Shown: piece after piece, positions 1 to 7,076 of the stretch
How positions within the stretch are numbered: the first letter of the stretch is position 1
How the letters are laid out: each line of letters opens with the position of its first letter
Position numbers and translations under genes: made by a program
Notes under the pieces: model-generated
Told to the model about the DNA's origin: nothing
Database searches by the model: none
Seen by the model: only the letters and a program-made list of their open reading frames with translations
Source: Dysgonamonadaceae bacterium
GTDB taxonomy: Bacteria; Bacteroidota; Bacteroidia; Bacteroidales; Azobacteroidaceae
DNA: 11,574 nt
Assembly (NCBI GenBank): GCA_031284225.1
Contig: JAITAH010000118.1
Span: 1 to 11,574, forward strand
Direction of reading: 5' to 3'

Positions 1-2661
1 GGCTGTGCTTGCGTATTGGTCGAATACCTTGCGCACAATTTTCACAACATCCTGATTTTTAAAGTTGTAGTGGAACATATTTTCTTCCACCTTACGAAAA
101 TCGAGCAGTTGGTTAATCAGTTCGAGCAAGCGGTTGGAGTTGATTTTGATAATGTCGAGATTATTTTTAGTTTTCTCGTTGCCGTCGCCCGATACGATAA
201 TGCTTTCCAGCGGTGCGGTAATCAGCGAGAGTGGTGTGCGGATTTCGTGTGCGATATTGGTAAAAAAGTCAATTTTTGTTTGATACAGTTCTTTTTCTTT
301 TTCGATTTTGTATTTGTAAATTTTTTCCTGATTGCGCTTGTCCAAGCTTTTTTTATAAGTTAAAAGAAAATATACCGTTACCGCCAAACTCAGCAGGATA
401 TACAGCAAAATCATAAACCACGAGGCGAGAATGTGCGGTTTTATTCGTAAATGAACGCTTTGTACTTCGCTCCACACGTCGTTGTTGTTCGTACCTTTGA
501 CTTTAAACACGTATTCGCCTGCGGGAATGTTCATATAACCGGCGCGATTATCGGTGGTATAGTTCCAATCCGCATCGAACCCTTCAAGCATATAGGCATA
601 CTGGTTTTGCGAAGGCGAAACGTAACTCAACGCTACAAAATCGAACGAAAAGGTGGATTGGGAATGATTAAGTATGATTTGTTGTTGTGTTCGATATGTT
701 TCTACTGCTTTACCTGAAATTTGAAATCCGGTTATCACCACTGCCGGTTGGTTGGTATTTTCCGTAATATCTTTCGGATGAAAGGCAATAAATCCGTTTG
801 TCCCGCCAAAATACAGACAGTTATCGCTTGTTCGCAATACGGCTTTCGGATTGTAGTGGATTTTCTGAATGTCGTTCAGATAGCCGAAACGTTTTACCGC
901 TTTCAAATCAGATTCAATTTTCACCAAGCCGCTGCCGGTACTTGCCCAGATGTTGCCTTCGCCGTCGTCAAGGATAGAATAGACAATGTTCGACGGCAAA
1001 CCGCTTTGCAGTGTAAATGTCTGTTCAAACTGTTCGGTTTTAGGATTGAAAACAGCCAGTCCGCTGCCTTCCGTGCCAATCCAGATGCGAAATTTCGAAT
1101 CTTGGTGCACGCAATTCACGTTGTTGTTGGGTAATGAAAACGATTTCCACGTTCCGTCGGCATTCAGGCGTAATAATCCTGCGGCGTGACAGGCAAACCA
1201 CAAAGCGCCGGTATAATCTTCTGCCACGCCTTTTACCGGCACACCCGCCAATTTTTCAACCCGCACAGCAGTTTGCGTTTTCGGGTTGTACCGGCTGGTA
1301 CGGTCTTCGCTGCAAAACAGGAAATCGCCTTTCGAGCTTTTAAAAATGGTAGTAACAAAATCGCCTGCTATCTTTTTAAATTCTGTTGAAATGGAAAGAT
1401 TATGCTGCGTACCGGTTTTTGTGTCCAAAACACTGATACCTGCACCATAGAGCGAAACATATACCTGTTCGTTGTCGTAATAAATATCCTGAATATTGTA
1501 GCAGTCGTCGGCAATGTTCGTATCTTCAAATTTTCCGGTTGCCGGATTAAAAAGCGAAATAACTTCGTTGTATTTTCCAATCCATATTTTCCAGTTGTCG
1601 CTCTGTGCAAAGCTGCTGACAATATTTTTCTTCAACGAATTTTGCGGAGAATTATAGTGATACGAGAACATATTGACTGCCGGCGAGAAATAATTGACGC
1701 CGCCGAAATATGTCCCAATCCAAAATGCGCCTTCGGTATCGCGGAAAATGGAAAATACCGAATTGTCGGTCATGTTATCCCACTCGTTGTTCAACATCCG
1801 GAATGTTTCACTCTTACGGTTGAAAGTAACCAATCCTCTGTCGCAACCCATAATCAGTTCGCTATCGGAATATTCGATAATGGATTTGATATTCATTGCT
1901 TCGTGCCGCATGTAATTCTGCACTTTTCCCGTTCGATAATTATAGCGGTACAATCCACCCGAAGCTGTTCCTACCCAAAGGTTATAATCAATATCGCAGT
2001 ACAACGAATAAATAACCTGTTCTTTGATTTCAAAATCGCGTTCGTCTTTCATTTTGGTAAAAACCTCTTTTTGCGTATCGAAAAGCACCAACCCTTCTCC
2101 TGCCATTCCCAACCAAACATTGCCGACATAATCCTGAATAATTGTCCAAATATAATCGCCGGGCAATTTGTTATTAGCGTGTGTATAATGCTTTTTAACC
2201 GTCAAATCGGCGTTCAGCACATATAAACCCTGTCCGTGCGTAGCTACATAGACTGCACCTTCGGGCGTTCCGTAAATAGCGTTAATACTGGCGTCATTTT
2301 CGGACGTGCGATCGAGGTTAATTCTCCGGAAATTTTCGAGTGAGGCGTTATATAAATAAAGACCTTTTTTCGTGCCGACGAAAAAACGCCCTTGTGCGTC
2401 TTCTTTTAAACAATGTATAAAATTGTTTCCGATAGAGAGGGAATCGCCTTCGGTGTGGCGAAAAACTTTGAACGTTTTGCCGTCGAAACGGTTCAATCCG
2501 TCATTCGTTCCAAACCACAAAAATCCGCTGCTACTCTGCATAACAGTCCAAACGCTGTTATGCGACAGTCCGTTTTCGACCTGATAACTGCGGAAGTAAT
2601 AGGCATAAACTGAAATTGTTACTAAAAAAGCAACCAAAAATGTAGATGCAAATCGTTTCAT
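1..2661 (-). CDS. Hybrid two-component system sensor/regulator (HTCS), N-terminal part, cut by the left window edge
   Basis: The frame is open from an ATG at 2661 down to base 1 (887 codons, no stop) and I translated it through without finding a frameshift. Residues 1-22 form a hydrophobic signal or anchor. Next comes a long periplasmic region with repeated W-[IVL]-G-T type blades, such as GFLWFGTNDGLNRFDG at 46-61, as in Reg_prop beta-propellers. A Y_Y_Y domain is recognised by YAYMLEGFDADW from residue 688. A transmembrane helix lies at about 748-768, then a charged linker, then a HisKA dimerisation domain whose H-box HEIRTPLSLI has the phospho-accepting His at 805. In this family the propeller binds an oligosaccharide and the protein continues with HATPase, receiver and AraC-type DNA-binding domains; those would lie beyond the left edge and are not seen. 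It is divergent from the GH88-GH78 operon, its likely target (inference). A classical non-hybrid kinase is possible but less likely given the Reg_prop/Y_Y_Y arrangement. Confidence 0.95.
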   Translation of the reverse strand, partial: MKRFASTFLVAFLVTISVYAYYFRSYQVENGLSHNSVWTVMQSSSGFLWFGTNDGLNRFDGKTFKVFRHTEGDSLSIGNNFIHCLKEDAQGRFFVGTKKGLYLYNASLENFRRINLDRTSENDASINAIYGTPEGAVYVATHGQGLYVLNADLTVKKHYTHANNKLPGDYIWTIIQDYVGNVWLGMAGEGLVLFDTQKEVFTKMKDERDFEIKEQVIYSLYCDIDYNLWVGTASGGLYRYNYRTGKVQNYMRHEAMNIKSIIEYSDSELIMGCDRGLVTFNRKSETFRMLNNEWDNMTDNSVFSIFRDTEGAFWIGTYFGGVNYFSPAVNMFSYHYNSPQNSLKKNIVSSFAQSDNWKIWIGKYNEVISLFNPATGKFEDTNIADDCYNIQDIYYDNEQVYVSLYGAGISVLDTKTGTQHNLSISTEFKKIAGDFVTTIFKSSKGDFLFCSEDRTSRYNPKTQTAVRVEKLAGVPVKGVAEDYTGALWFACHAAGLLRLNADGTWKSFSLPNNNVNCVHQDSKFRIWIGTEGSGLAVFNPKTEQFEQTFTLQSGLPSNIVYSILDDGEGNIWASTGSGLVKIESDLKAVKRFGYLNDIQKIHYNPKAVLRTSDNCLYFGGTNGFIAFHPKDITENTNQPAVVITGFQISGKAVETYRTQQQIILNHSQSTFSFDFVALSYVSPSQNQYAYMLEGFDADWNYTTDNRAGYMNIPAGEYVFKVKGTNNNDVWSEVQSVHLRIKPHILASWFMILLYILLSLAVTVYFLLTYKKSLDKRNQEKIYKYKIEKEKELYQTKIDFFTNIAHEIRTPLSLITAPLESIIVSGDGNEKTKNNLDIIKINSNRLLELINQLLDFRKVEENMFHYNFKNQDVVKIVRKVFDQYASTA

Positions 2662-2682
2662 GGCTCTTTAGATTAACCGGTT

Positions 2683-2717
2683 CAAAAGTAATGTTTAATA
2701 ATTTCTCTCAGTACAAA
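2683..2717 (-). promoter_or_regulatory. Candidate promoter of the HTCS gene
   Basis: On the minus strand, bases 2690-2683 read TACTTTTG, which matches the Bacteroidetes -7 consensus TAnnTTTG. A TTTG at 2717-2714 could serve as the -33 element, although the 23-base spacer is longer than the usual 19-21. Transcription would start near 2677, giving a leader of under 20 bases before the ATG at 2661. The short purine run AAAGAG just before the ATG is the only ribosome-binding-like sequence. TAnnTTTG also occurs twice further upstream inside the phased repeats, so the true start site is uncertain. Confidence 0.4.
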
Positions 2718-2743
2718 TATATTTCAAATATATACAAAAATAT
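2714..2743. repeat. Helically phased direct repeats in the divergent promoter region
   Basis: CAAATATAT occurs at 2714-2722 and again at 2725-2733. A one-mismatch copy, CAAAAATAT, follows at 2735-2743. The starts are 11 and 10 bases apart, so all three copies face the same side of the helix, as direct-repeat binding sites often do. The first two copies also contain TATATTTG on the minus strand, which matches the Bacteroidetes -7 consensus, so they may instead be overlapping promoter elements. The region is very AT-rich, which raises the chance of coincidence. Confidence 0.45.
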
Positions 2744-2796
2744 TACATTCGAGATAAATTGGAATTTTTTTGCCTGTATATGAAAAAATGTAATAT
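2740..2796. promoter_or_regulatory. Spaced 10-bp inverted repeat, candidate operator for the GH88-GH78 operon
   Basis: ATATTACATT at 2740-2749 is the exact reverse complement of AATGTAATAT at 2787-2796, with 37 bases between them. The right arm overlaps the candidate -33 region of the GH88 promoter, where an activator that contacts RNA polymerase would bind. The AraC-type output domain expected of the adjacent HTCS is a plausible ligand (inference). The spacing is too long for a simple hairpin, and AT-rich sequence makes chance matches easier. Confidence 0.35.
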
Positions 2797-2824
2797 GTTG
2801 AATGAATGGATTGTCATACATTTG
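2794..2824 (+). promoter_or_regulatory. Candidate promoter of the GH88-GH78 operon
   Basis: TACATTTG at 2817-2824 matches the Bacteroidetes -7 consensus TAnnTTTG. A near-match to the -33 element, TATG at 2794-2797, lies 19 bases upstream; a TGTTG ending at 2800 is an alternative at shorter spacing. Transcription would start near 2830, about 25 bases before the ATG at 2857. This placement decides the start codon: the upstream in-frame ATG at 2806 would lie before the transcription start. Confidence 0.45.
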
Positions 2825-2856
2825 TTTATCTGAAATATCAAAATAATAAAATATTC

Positions 2857-4068
2857 ATGAAACAGAAAACTATTTCAACATTCGTAAAATGTCTGTGCCT
2901 TGTACCCTGTACATTATGCCTTTTCGTTACCTGCATTACCCGCCAAACGATTGACGCCGACCGCCAACTTGCCCGCTGCCACGAGCGAGTGAAAAAAACG
3001 CTCTTCCAAGTGCAAAATGATTCGTGCCTGCTTCCGAGAAACATTAATTCGGATGTGCACAAATGGTATATGGTCAATGTGTATGACTGGACAAGCGGGT
3101 TTTTCCCCGGCATACTTTGGTATGATTACGAAAACACAGGCGACGAATTTATCCTCAACAAAGCGCGTCAATATATCGATTGCCTTGCACCCTTGCTTCA
3201 CCCCGACCATTGGGGCGACCACGATTTGGGCTTTCAATATTTGTGCAGTTTCGGTAACGCTTACCGCATTACCGGCGAAGAATATTACAAAAAATGCCTG
3301 CTTGCCGGCGCCGACAAACTGGCGCGGCACTACAATCCCAAAGTGGGTACTGTCCTTTCGTGGGCGCACATGAAACAGCTTATGGGCTGGCCTCACAATA
3401 CGATTATGGACAATATGATGAATATTGAACTGCTGTTTTGGGCAGCGAAAAACGGCGGAAACCCGGAATATGCGACAATGGCTGAAACTCATGCAAGAAA
3501 AACAATGCAAAACCAGTTCAAGCCCGATTACACTAATTATCACGTAGCTGTTTACGACACCATTAACGGAAAGCTACTCAAATGTGTAACCAATCAAGGT
3601 TACGCCGACAGTTCGTTTTGGGCGAGAGGACAAGCTTGGGCTATCTACGGATATACAATGACTTATCGTGAAACGAAGAAAAAAGAATTTTTGCGTTTTG
3701 CCGAAAAAGTAACAGACGTTTACCTCGAAAGATTGCCTGAGGATTATGTGCCGTACTGGGATTTCGACGACCCTGCGATTCCCCACGCTACCCGCGATGC
3801 TTCCGCCGCTGCAATTGTCGCCTCCGCTCTGCTTGAACTTTCAGATTTGGAAGACAGCCGGTCAAAAGCCCAAAAATACCGGACTGCCGCCGAAAAAATA
3901 CTCGAAACGCTCTCGTCCGAAGCATATCAGTGCGACGATAACAAATCGGCATTCCTGCTCCATTCCACCGGAAATCTCCCCGGCGGCTACGAAATCGACG
4001 CCTCGATCACCTATGCCGATTACTATTATATTGAAGCATTAACAAGATATAAAAAGTCGATCCAATGA
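2857..4068 (+). CDS. GH88 unsaturated uronyl (glucuronyl) hydrolase, exported
   Basis: Members of this family hydrolyse the delta-4,5-unsaturated uronic acid that polysaccharide lyases leave at the non-reducing end of oligosaccharides. The fold is an (alpha/alpha)6 barrel, and 403 residues is a normal length. Family marks seen are WTSGFFPGILWYDYE near residue 75; HDLGF with Asp123 and IMDNMMN with Asp185, which match in spacing (62) the catalytic Asp pair of Bacillus unsaturated glucuronyl hydrolase (Asp88/Asp149); and WARGQAWAIYG at 255-265. RGQAW, rather than the RGNGW usual in GH105, favours GH88. The N-terminus has a charged start and a hydrophobic core ending in LFVTC (Cys26), so it is exported and perhaps a lipoprotein, though the lipobox is poor. 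I chose the ATG at 2857 over an in-frame ATG at 2806 because the shorter form starts directly with the signal peptide and follows the candidate promoter. It is first in a two-gene operon. Substrate is not determined. Confidence 0.93.
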   Translation: MKQKTISTFVKCLCLVPCTLCLFVTCITRQTIDADRQLARCHERVKKTLFQVQNDSCLLPRNINSDVHKWYMVNVYDWTSGFFPGILWYDYENTGDEFILNKARQYIDCLAPLLHPDHWGDHDLGFQYLCSFGNAYRITGEEYYKKCLLAGADKLARHYNPKVGTVLSWAHMKQLMGWPHNTIMDNMMNIELLFWAAKNGGNPEYATMAETHARKTMQNQFKPDYTNYHVAVYDTINGKLLKCVTNQGYADSSFWARGQAWAIYGYTMTYRETKKKEFLRFAEKVTDVYLERLPEDYVPYWDFDDPAIPHATRDASAAAIVASALLELSDLEDSRSKAQKYRTAAEKILETLSSEAYQCDDNKSAFLLHSTGNLPGGYEIDASITYADYYYIEALTRYKKSIQ

Positions 4069-5699
4069 AACACATTTTGTTTGCCTGTTATTTTTTATGG
4101 TTTTCTTTTTATGGTTTTTCTCAAAATTATTATGAACACAGTCGTGCTCGCTGGTTGCAAAAAGCAGAAATGTATAAACCGGAATTGATAATGACCGAGA
4201 AAAAACCGCTGAGCATCGTTGAAATACTGCCCGGCGACCATGCTTTTCAACAATGGGAAGTGCGGGATTTAAACCCGGTTGATTCGTTATATCATTTGCC
4301 GTTTCGACAGCAAAAGCAGGTTGTAATCGACTTTGGTGAACACTTAACCGGATATTTCAGTTTTTCGGTACGCACAACGGGAAAAACTCCCGATGGACCG
4401 CTTCGGTTAAAATTGACCTTTGGAGAAGTCCCTTCGGAAGTAGCAGTCGATTTGGACAGTTACACAGAAGGCTTAAGCCGGGCTTGGCTGCAAGATGAAA
4501 CTGTAACGGTAATGCATGTGCCGCAAACAGTTACTTTGTCCCGCCGGCTTGCATTCAGGTATGTAAAAATAGAACTGGTCGGCAGCTCGCCTCAATACGA
4601 CTTCAATATTTATGATTTATATTGCAAGGCTCAAACTTCGGTGAAACATGCACCTGAAAAACTGCCGGATAACACCGATGTTGTAATAAAAGCGATTGAC
4701 AGGGTGGGATTAAACACGCTGAAAGAGTGCATGCAAACCGTTTTCGAAGACGGACCCAAACGGGACCAGCGCCTCTGGATTGGAGACCTGTATCTCCAAT
4801 CGCTGGGAAATATTTATTCCTATAAGCAGTATGACTTAACAAAGCGATGTCTTTATTTGTTAGCCGCATTGAGCCACACGAATGGATATTTGCAGGCAAC
4901 TGTCATCGAAAAACCAACGCCACGCGCTCAGGATGGGCAATTTCTGTTTGAATACGCCTTGCTCTTCAATGTCTGTTTAAAAGATTATCTGGAAGCGACC
5001 GGCGATCTTGAAACGGCCCAAGATCTGTGGCCGGTAGCCAAACGGCAACTCGACATCATCCGCACCTGTGTGCAGGCAAACGGATTAATGGATTTTGAAA
5101 AAGCAAACCGAGAATGGTGGATTTTTTTCGACTGGAAAGCGGATTTGTACAAAGAAGTTGCCTTACAGGGTTTTTCAATTTTTGCACTGAACGAGTCCTG
5201 TAAACTTGCCAAACTGTTGGGAAAAGAAAAGGAAGTCGCCGATTTGCCGGAGTTAGCCGCTAAAATGAAACGCGTTGCCCGCAAGGTCTTCTACAATAAG
5301 GATACCGGACTTTTTTCCGGTACGGCGAATCAACAAATATCATACGCTTCACAAGTATGGATGATAATAAGCGGTGTTGCAACAGTGAAGGAAGGACAAA
5401 AAGCCCTGACTTTATTGCCTTCTATTGCAGACGTTTGCATTCCTGCAACTCCCTATATGTATCATTATTATATACAGGCGCTCATTGATTGCAAAATGTA
5501 TCGTCAAGCGAAAGAAGCATTAGTTTCCTATTGGGGAGGAATGATTAAAAAAGGCGCAGATACATTTTGGGAAGCCTACGACCCCGACAACGATTTTATT
5601 TCACCCTATGGCTTTTATCCAATGAACAGTTACTGCCACGCTTGGAGCTGTACCCCTGTTTATTTTATCAGAAAATATCCGGCGATATTTCAATATTGA
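4065..5699 (+). CDS. GH78-like (alpha-L-rhamnosidase family) protein, short form with RDQR motif
   Basis: The 544-residue protein has a signal peptide (residues 1-19, likely cleaved at GFS/QNYY) and should act in the periplasm. Residues of about 20-200 look like a beta-sandwich (VVIDFGEHLTGYFSF). About 205-535 is the (alpha/alpha)6 catalytic barrel of GH78: EDGPKRDQRLWIGDL at 228-242, TFWEAYDP with Glu503 at the usual general-base position, and HAWS (His525). Classical GH78 enzymes carry RDER followed by GWTGD, the Glu being the proposed general acid. Here that residue is Gln235 and one residue is missing before the GD. The protein stops soon after HAWSCTPVYFIRKY, so the C-terminal beta-sandwich found in most GH78 proteins is absent. 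Its ATG overlaps the GH88 stop (ATGA, 4065-4068), which implies translational coupling. Family membership is secure; removal of rhamnose is a family-based inference. It could be a subfamily with another acid residue, another sugar, or a non-catalytic binding role. Confidence 0.85.
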   Translation: MKHILFACYFLWFSFYGFSQNYYEHSRARWLQKAEMYKPELIMTEKKPLSIVEILPGDHAFQQWEVRDLNPVDSLYHLPFRQQKQVVIDFGEHLTGYFSFSVRTTGKTPDGPLRLKLTFGEVPSEVAVDLDSYTEGLSRAWLQDETVTVMHVPQTVTLSRRLAFRYVKIELVGSSPQYDFNIYDLYCKAQTSVKHAPEKLPDNTDVVIKAIDRVGLNTLKECMQTVFEDGPKRDQRLWIGDLYLQSLGNIYSYKQYDLTKRCLYLLAALSHTNGYLQATVIEKPTPRAQDGQFLFEYALLFNVCLKDYLEATGDLETAQDLWPVAKRQLDIIRTCVQANGLMDFEKANREWWIFFDWKADLYKEVALQGFSIFALNESCKLAKLLGKEKEVADLPELAAKMKRVARKVFYNKDTGLFSGTANQQISYASQVWMIISGVATVKEGQKALTLLPSIADVCIPATPYMYHYYIQALIDCKMYRQAKEALVSYWGGMIKKGADTFWEAYDPDNDFISPYGFYPMNSYCHAWSCTPVYFIRKYPAIFQY

Positions 5700-5700
5700 A

Positions 5701-7011
5701 TCACATGTCGTCCATCGACAGCGCATTGAGTGATACATTGTATTTCGCCAGTTGCTTTTGCAGCGTGTTTGCTTTTATTGCTAACGTTTGCAAATTAATT
5801 TTTTTTGCATTACGTTTGATTTCAGCTATTGTTGCTGTTTTTTCAAAATCATTTAGCGCAATCAGGTCTATTTCATTTTCGCCCTTGTTGTCCCAATAAT
5901 TGCCGATAGCGGTAATATTTTCTTCTTCAGCAAATTTCCGGCGAAAATAATTTTCCAGCACATAACCGCTATATAATTCGTAATCTCTTAATATGTAATT
6001 TTTTAACATATCATTCCGTCCCATTTCTATTACTGTTTGATTGGGATAAACAAAACGAAACCAAAATTGCAAAAAATTATCATCAATCGCCCAGCTTGCA
6101 TTTCTACTTTCAGGTCTGGAAAACAAAGGCTTGTTTTTCACAAGAAAAGAGTATTGATTTTCAAGGTTTGCCAGATACGTTCCCGTATTTTTACCTATAA
6201 TGGAATCAATTTCATTTTGACGTGTTTTTCCTGCCGCAATTAGTTGGAAAATAGAGAAATAAACGCTATAATCGCGTCCAAATTCCGAAACGAGCAAATC
6301 CTTTCCTTCGTATAAAAACGGCGAATCCGGACGGGTTACAAAATCAAGCATTGCTTCGAAAGTAACAGCGCCGCTATCCATCAGCAAAGAAACATATTTG
6401 GGTACGCCACCCGAAACAGCGTATAAAAACAACAAATCTTCTGTTGTGAAATCAGGATTGTAATCATGTAAAATACTTTTCAATACACTGATTTTAAATG
6501 GCTTGACTGTGATTTTAGAAGTCAGGCGGCCAAAGAGCGGCTCCTTTGAGTTTTCAAAAATTTTGAGCATCAATGAATAAATGGAACCGCAAACGATAAA
6601 ATTGAGTTTGACTTTATCTTTGTATCGGTCCCAAAGATTTTGTATTTCGCTGAAAATTGCCTGATTAACTCTTTCAAAATCCTGAAACTCGTCGATAATC
6701 AGCGTATAGGGCGACGTTTCGGAAAAAATAAGTAATTGTTCAAACAAATCGCGAAAATGGGTGATTGTGCCGAAAATCTGTATGCCCAAATTTTCGCTCG
6801 CCTGTTGCTGAAACTGGCTGCAAAGCATTGCCTCGCTGTTGCGGCTGACAAAAAGATAGAGAAATTTCCTGTCCTCTACCGACTTTAAAAGCAGAGATGT
6901 TTTACCGTTGCGCCGCCGCCCAATCATTACTGTAAAATTTGCTGCATTAGTCGATTGTGCGTTATTTCTCGATAATATTTCTAATTCGTTTTCTCTGTTA
7001 TAAAACTTCAT
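5701..7011 (-). CDS. AAA+ family ATPase with DUF234-type C-terminal domain
   Basis: The 436-residue protein matches the archaeal-type ATPase group (ATPase_2 followed by DUF234) that is common in Bacteroidota and archaea and has no settled function. Walker A is GRRRNGKTS at 31-39 (Lys37, Thr38). Walker B is LIIDEFQDF at 104-112 (Asp107, Glu108). CGS at 141-143 sits at the sensor-1 position. PFKIS and SGGVPKYV follow, as usual in this group. A winged-helix-like stretch lies around 250-300. The C-terminal part has EID (Asp382) and AEIKR (Glu397, Lys399), the spacing of a PD-(D/E)XK nuclease-like core. No signal peptide or membrane segment is visible, so it is cytoplasmic. It converges on the GH78 gene with one base between the stops, has no co-directional partner, and is visibly richer in A+T than the GH5 gene next to it, so it may have been transferred. 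A role in sugar use is not supported by the sequence. Confidence 0.85.
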   Translation of the reverse strand: MKFYNRENELEILSRNNAQSTNAANFTVMIGRRRNGKTSLLLKSVEDRKFLYLFVSRNSEAMLCSQFQQQASENLGIQIFGTITHFRDLFEQLLIFSETSPYTLIIDEFQDFERVNQAIFSEIQNLWDRYKDKVKLNFIVCGSIYSLMLKIFENSKEPLFGRLTSKITVKPFKISVLKSILHDYNPDFTTEDLLFLYAVSGGVPKYVSLLMDSGAVTFEAMLDFVTRPDSPFLYEGKDLLVSEFGRDYSVYFSIFQLIAAGKTRQNEIDSIIGKNTGTYLANLENQYSFLVKNKPLFSRPESRNASWAIDDNFLQFWFRFVYPNQTVIEMGRNDMLKNYILRDYELYSGYVLENYFRRKFAEEENITAIGNYWDNKGENEIDLIALNDFEKTATIAEIKRNAKKINLQTLAIKANTLQKQLAKYNVSLNALSMDDM

Positions 7012-7020
7012 CTTCTATAA

Positions 7021-7059
7021 TAATTTAATGGTCATTAATTTAATGGCTATTAAATTAAT
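7021..7059. promoter_or_regulatory. Direct and inverted repeat in the ATPase leader, candidate operator
   Basis: TAATTTAATGG occurs at 7021-7031 and 7036-7046, exactly 15 bases apart. The second copy is part of a perfect palindrome: ATTAATTTAAT at 7034-7044, a four-base GGCT spacer, and ATTAAATTAAT at 7049-7059. It lies between the candidate -7 box of the ATPase gene and its ATG, where a repressor, possibly an autoregulator, would block transcription. The symmetry is clear in the sequence; the function is inferred. An 11-bp A+T stem could also act as an mRNA hairpin in the leader. Confidence 0.45.
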
Positions 7060-7068
7060 TCACGAATA

Positions 7069-7076
7069 CAAAGTTA
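7069..7076 (-). promoter_or_regulatory. Candidate -7 promoter box of the ATPase gene
   Basis: On the minus strand the bases read TAACTTTG, matching the Bacteroidetes TAnnTTTG element. No clear TTTG -33 element is found about 20 bases upstream (the site near 7096-7100 is weak). Transcription starting near 7062 would give a leader of roughly 50 bases containing the palindrome at 7034-7059. A purine run AGAAG directly abuts the ATG at 7011. Confidence 0.35.

Noticed and set aside
1402..2226. A 274-codon open frame on the plus strand
   Set aside because: It is antisense to the HTCS gene, whose minus-strand frame gives clear Reg_prop repeats. The plus-strand protein shows no family features and has the Cys/Ile/Phe-rich look of a shadow frame.
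2914..3543. A 209-codon open frame on the minus strand
   Set aside because: It lies entirely inside the GH88 gene on the other strand, and only the plus-strand frame carries the catalytic motifs.
5673..5690. A 7-bp hairpin (AAATATC, CGGC loop, GATATTT) as terminator of the GH88-GH78 operon
   Set aside because: It lies inside the last codons of the GH78 gene, is A+T-rich and has no T-run after it. Chance symmetry is likely; the operon terminator is not evident.
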